64,000 nt of DNA from Burkholderiales bacterium (GTDB lineage: Bacteria > Pseudomonadota > Gammaproteobacteria > Burkholderiales > Burkholderiaceae_C): assembly GCA_028868995.1 (NCBI GenBank), contig JAGWTH010000005.1, positions 61,548-125,547 of the forward strand. The letters are read 5' to 3'. Position numbers and translations under genes: made by a program. Of the stretch, positions 63,499-64,000 are shown one piece after another (the first letter of the stretch is position 1; every line of letters begins with the position of its first letter). Below the pieces are notes generated by a model. That model saw only the letters and a list, made by a program, of their open reading frames with translations. It was not told the DNA's origin and made no database searches.

Positions 63499-63825
63499 AT
63501 GAAGAAAGTCCTGCTCGCCGCCGCCATCGCCTCGTTGTTCGCCGCCCAGGCGTTCGCCCAGGCCAAGGGCCCTGGCGAGGACGCCGCCGCGCCGAGCGCG
63601 AAAGCCACCCCCGCCGAGAAGGCCAGCGCCAAGGCCCACCGGAAGGAAGAGGGCAAGGAGGCCGCCAAGGAGGCCAAGGCCGGCGACGAGCAGCCTTCGA
63701 CCACCGCCAGCAAGAAGGTGTCCAAGGAGAGCAAGGCCGCCGCCAAGAAGAAGCGCAAGGCCGAAGGCGCCGCCGCGGCCAAGGCGCCGAAGGACCAGAC
63801 CACCGGCGCCGGCGGCAGCAACTGA
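63499..63825 (+). CDS. Small exported Lys/Ala-rich protein
   Basis: The protein has 108 residues. Signal peptide MKKVLLAAAIASLFAAQAFA is followed by a low-complexity, strongly basic mature part (KEEGKEAAKEAKAGDE, SKKVSKESKAAAKKKRKAEG). No family recognised; comparable proteins are called histone-like only because of composition. Preceded by GGAGGAAT and an FNR-type promoter, followed by a strong terminator. Confidence 0.7.
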   Translation: MKKVLLAAAIASLFAAQAFAQAKGPGEDAAAPSAKATPAEKASAKAHRKEEGKEAAKEAKAGDEQPSTTASKKVSKESKAAAKKKRKAEGAAAAKAPKDQTTGAGGSN

Positions 63826-63845
63826 TCCCGGCCCGCGGGCACGAG

Positions 63846-63872
63846 AAGGCGGACCCCGGCGGTCCGCCTTTT
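63846..63872 (+). terminator. Intrinsic terminator with group II intron at its 3' side
   Basis: AAGGCGGACC pairs with GGTCCGCCTT (10 bp, 5-nt loop) and is followed by TTTT. Four bases later the intron begins. Confidence 0.85.
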
Positions 63873-63876
63873 GCTT

Positions 63877-64000
63877 GTGCGCCCAGCATGGGCGCGATCT
63901 TCGGGGTGCAAGTCCCCGGCCGAGCTGGCCACAGCGAGGCAAGTGAAGCGCAACTGCGCGAGGGCGACCGAGCGTGGGGAGGAAGCGTGGAGCGTAAACC
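63877..64000 (+). mobile_element. Group II intron, 5' end (continues beyond window)
   Basis: The sequence begins GTGCGCCCAGCATGGGCGC, the typical GUGYG 5' end of a bacterial group II intron, and continues with the domain I stem GGGGTGCAAGTCCCC (63903-63917) that recurs in these introns. Insertion just 3' of a terminator hairpin is typical of class C introns. The reverse transcriptase gene would lie beyond the window. Confidence 0.75.

Overview
The window is high-GC DNA that reads as a beta-proteobacterium of the order Burkholderiales, most likely family Comamonadaceae (inference from the rimP-nusA-infB-rbfA-truB-typA run, guaB/guaA order, smpB/ratA/rnfH pairing and protein sequence character). 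No complete mobile element is present. There is a degraded integrase remnant at a tRNA-Ser end on the left edge, a lower-GC insert behind guaA, and the 5' end of a group II intron at the right edge.

Layout. 1-1341: tRNA-Ser 3' end, a 21-bp direct repeat (33-53 and 727-747) bracketing a truncated phage-type integrase, a gene-free stretch, then a cluster of TAGACA/TGTCTA repeats that forms the control region of an unusual MerR-HTH/cyclase-like protein (1372-2892). 2910-13436: a small paralogous protein, the nfeD-SPFH pair, an Orn/Lys/Arg decarboxylase, fabI, and a yejABEF peptide importer. 13544-21874: a translation and ribosome-assembly operon (rimP, nusA, infB, rbfA, truB, typA) preceded by a strong promoter and an intrinsic-terminator-like leader. 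21887-31513: DMT exporter, HIBYL-CoA hydrolase, ECF sigma/anti-sigma/lipoprotein set, smpB, ratA, rnfH, and guaB-guaA with a Phd/PIN toxin-antitoxin pair between them. 31514-36490: visibly lower-GC block with a large lipoprotein and a LuxR-type regulator plus hybrid kinase. 36541-40077: PaiB-like protein, a TadA-haloalkane dehalogenase fusion, an S66 carboxypeptidase, and a second copy of the small protein seen at 2910.

40281-63872 is the most striking part. It is a compact locus of about 23 genes with seven FNR-type boxes (TTGAN-N4-NTCAA-like palindromes) placed with near-identical geometry to candidate -10 hexamers, and it encodes its own FNR protein with the Cys cluster needed for an oxygen-sensing iron-sulfur cluster. 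Its products are two universal stress proteins, two cation P-type ATPases, CbpA/CbpM chaperones, two CBS-pair proteins, a three-BON protein, an AMP-phosphorylase-type enzyme, two PRPP-synthetase homologues, a phosphoribosyltransferase, a kinase-like protein, a DHH phosphoesterase, PolX, a flavodoxin-like protein, a nitroreductase-like protein, a CapA-like protein and several exported proteins. This resembles in gene content the low-oxygen-activated (lxa) locus described for Burkholderia cenocepacia, and is best read as an oxygen-limitation survival regulon combining envelope and ion homeostasis, protein protection and nucleotide recycling. That reading is inference from families and promoter layout.
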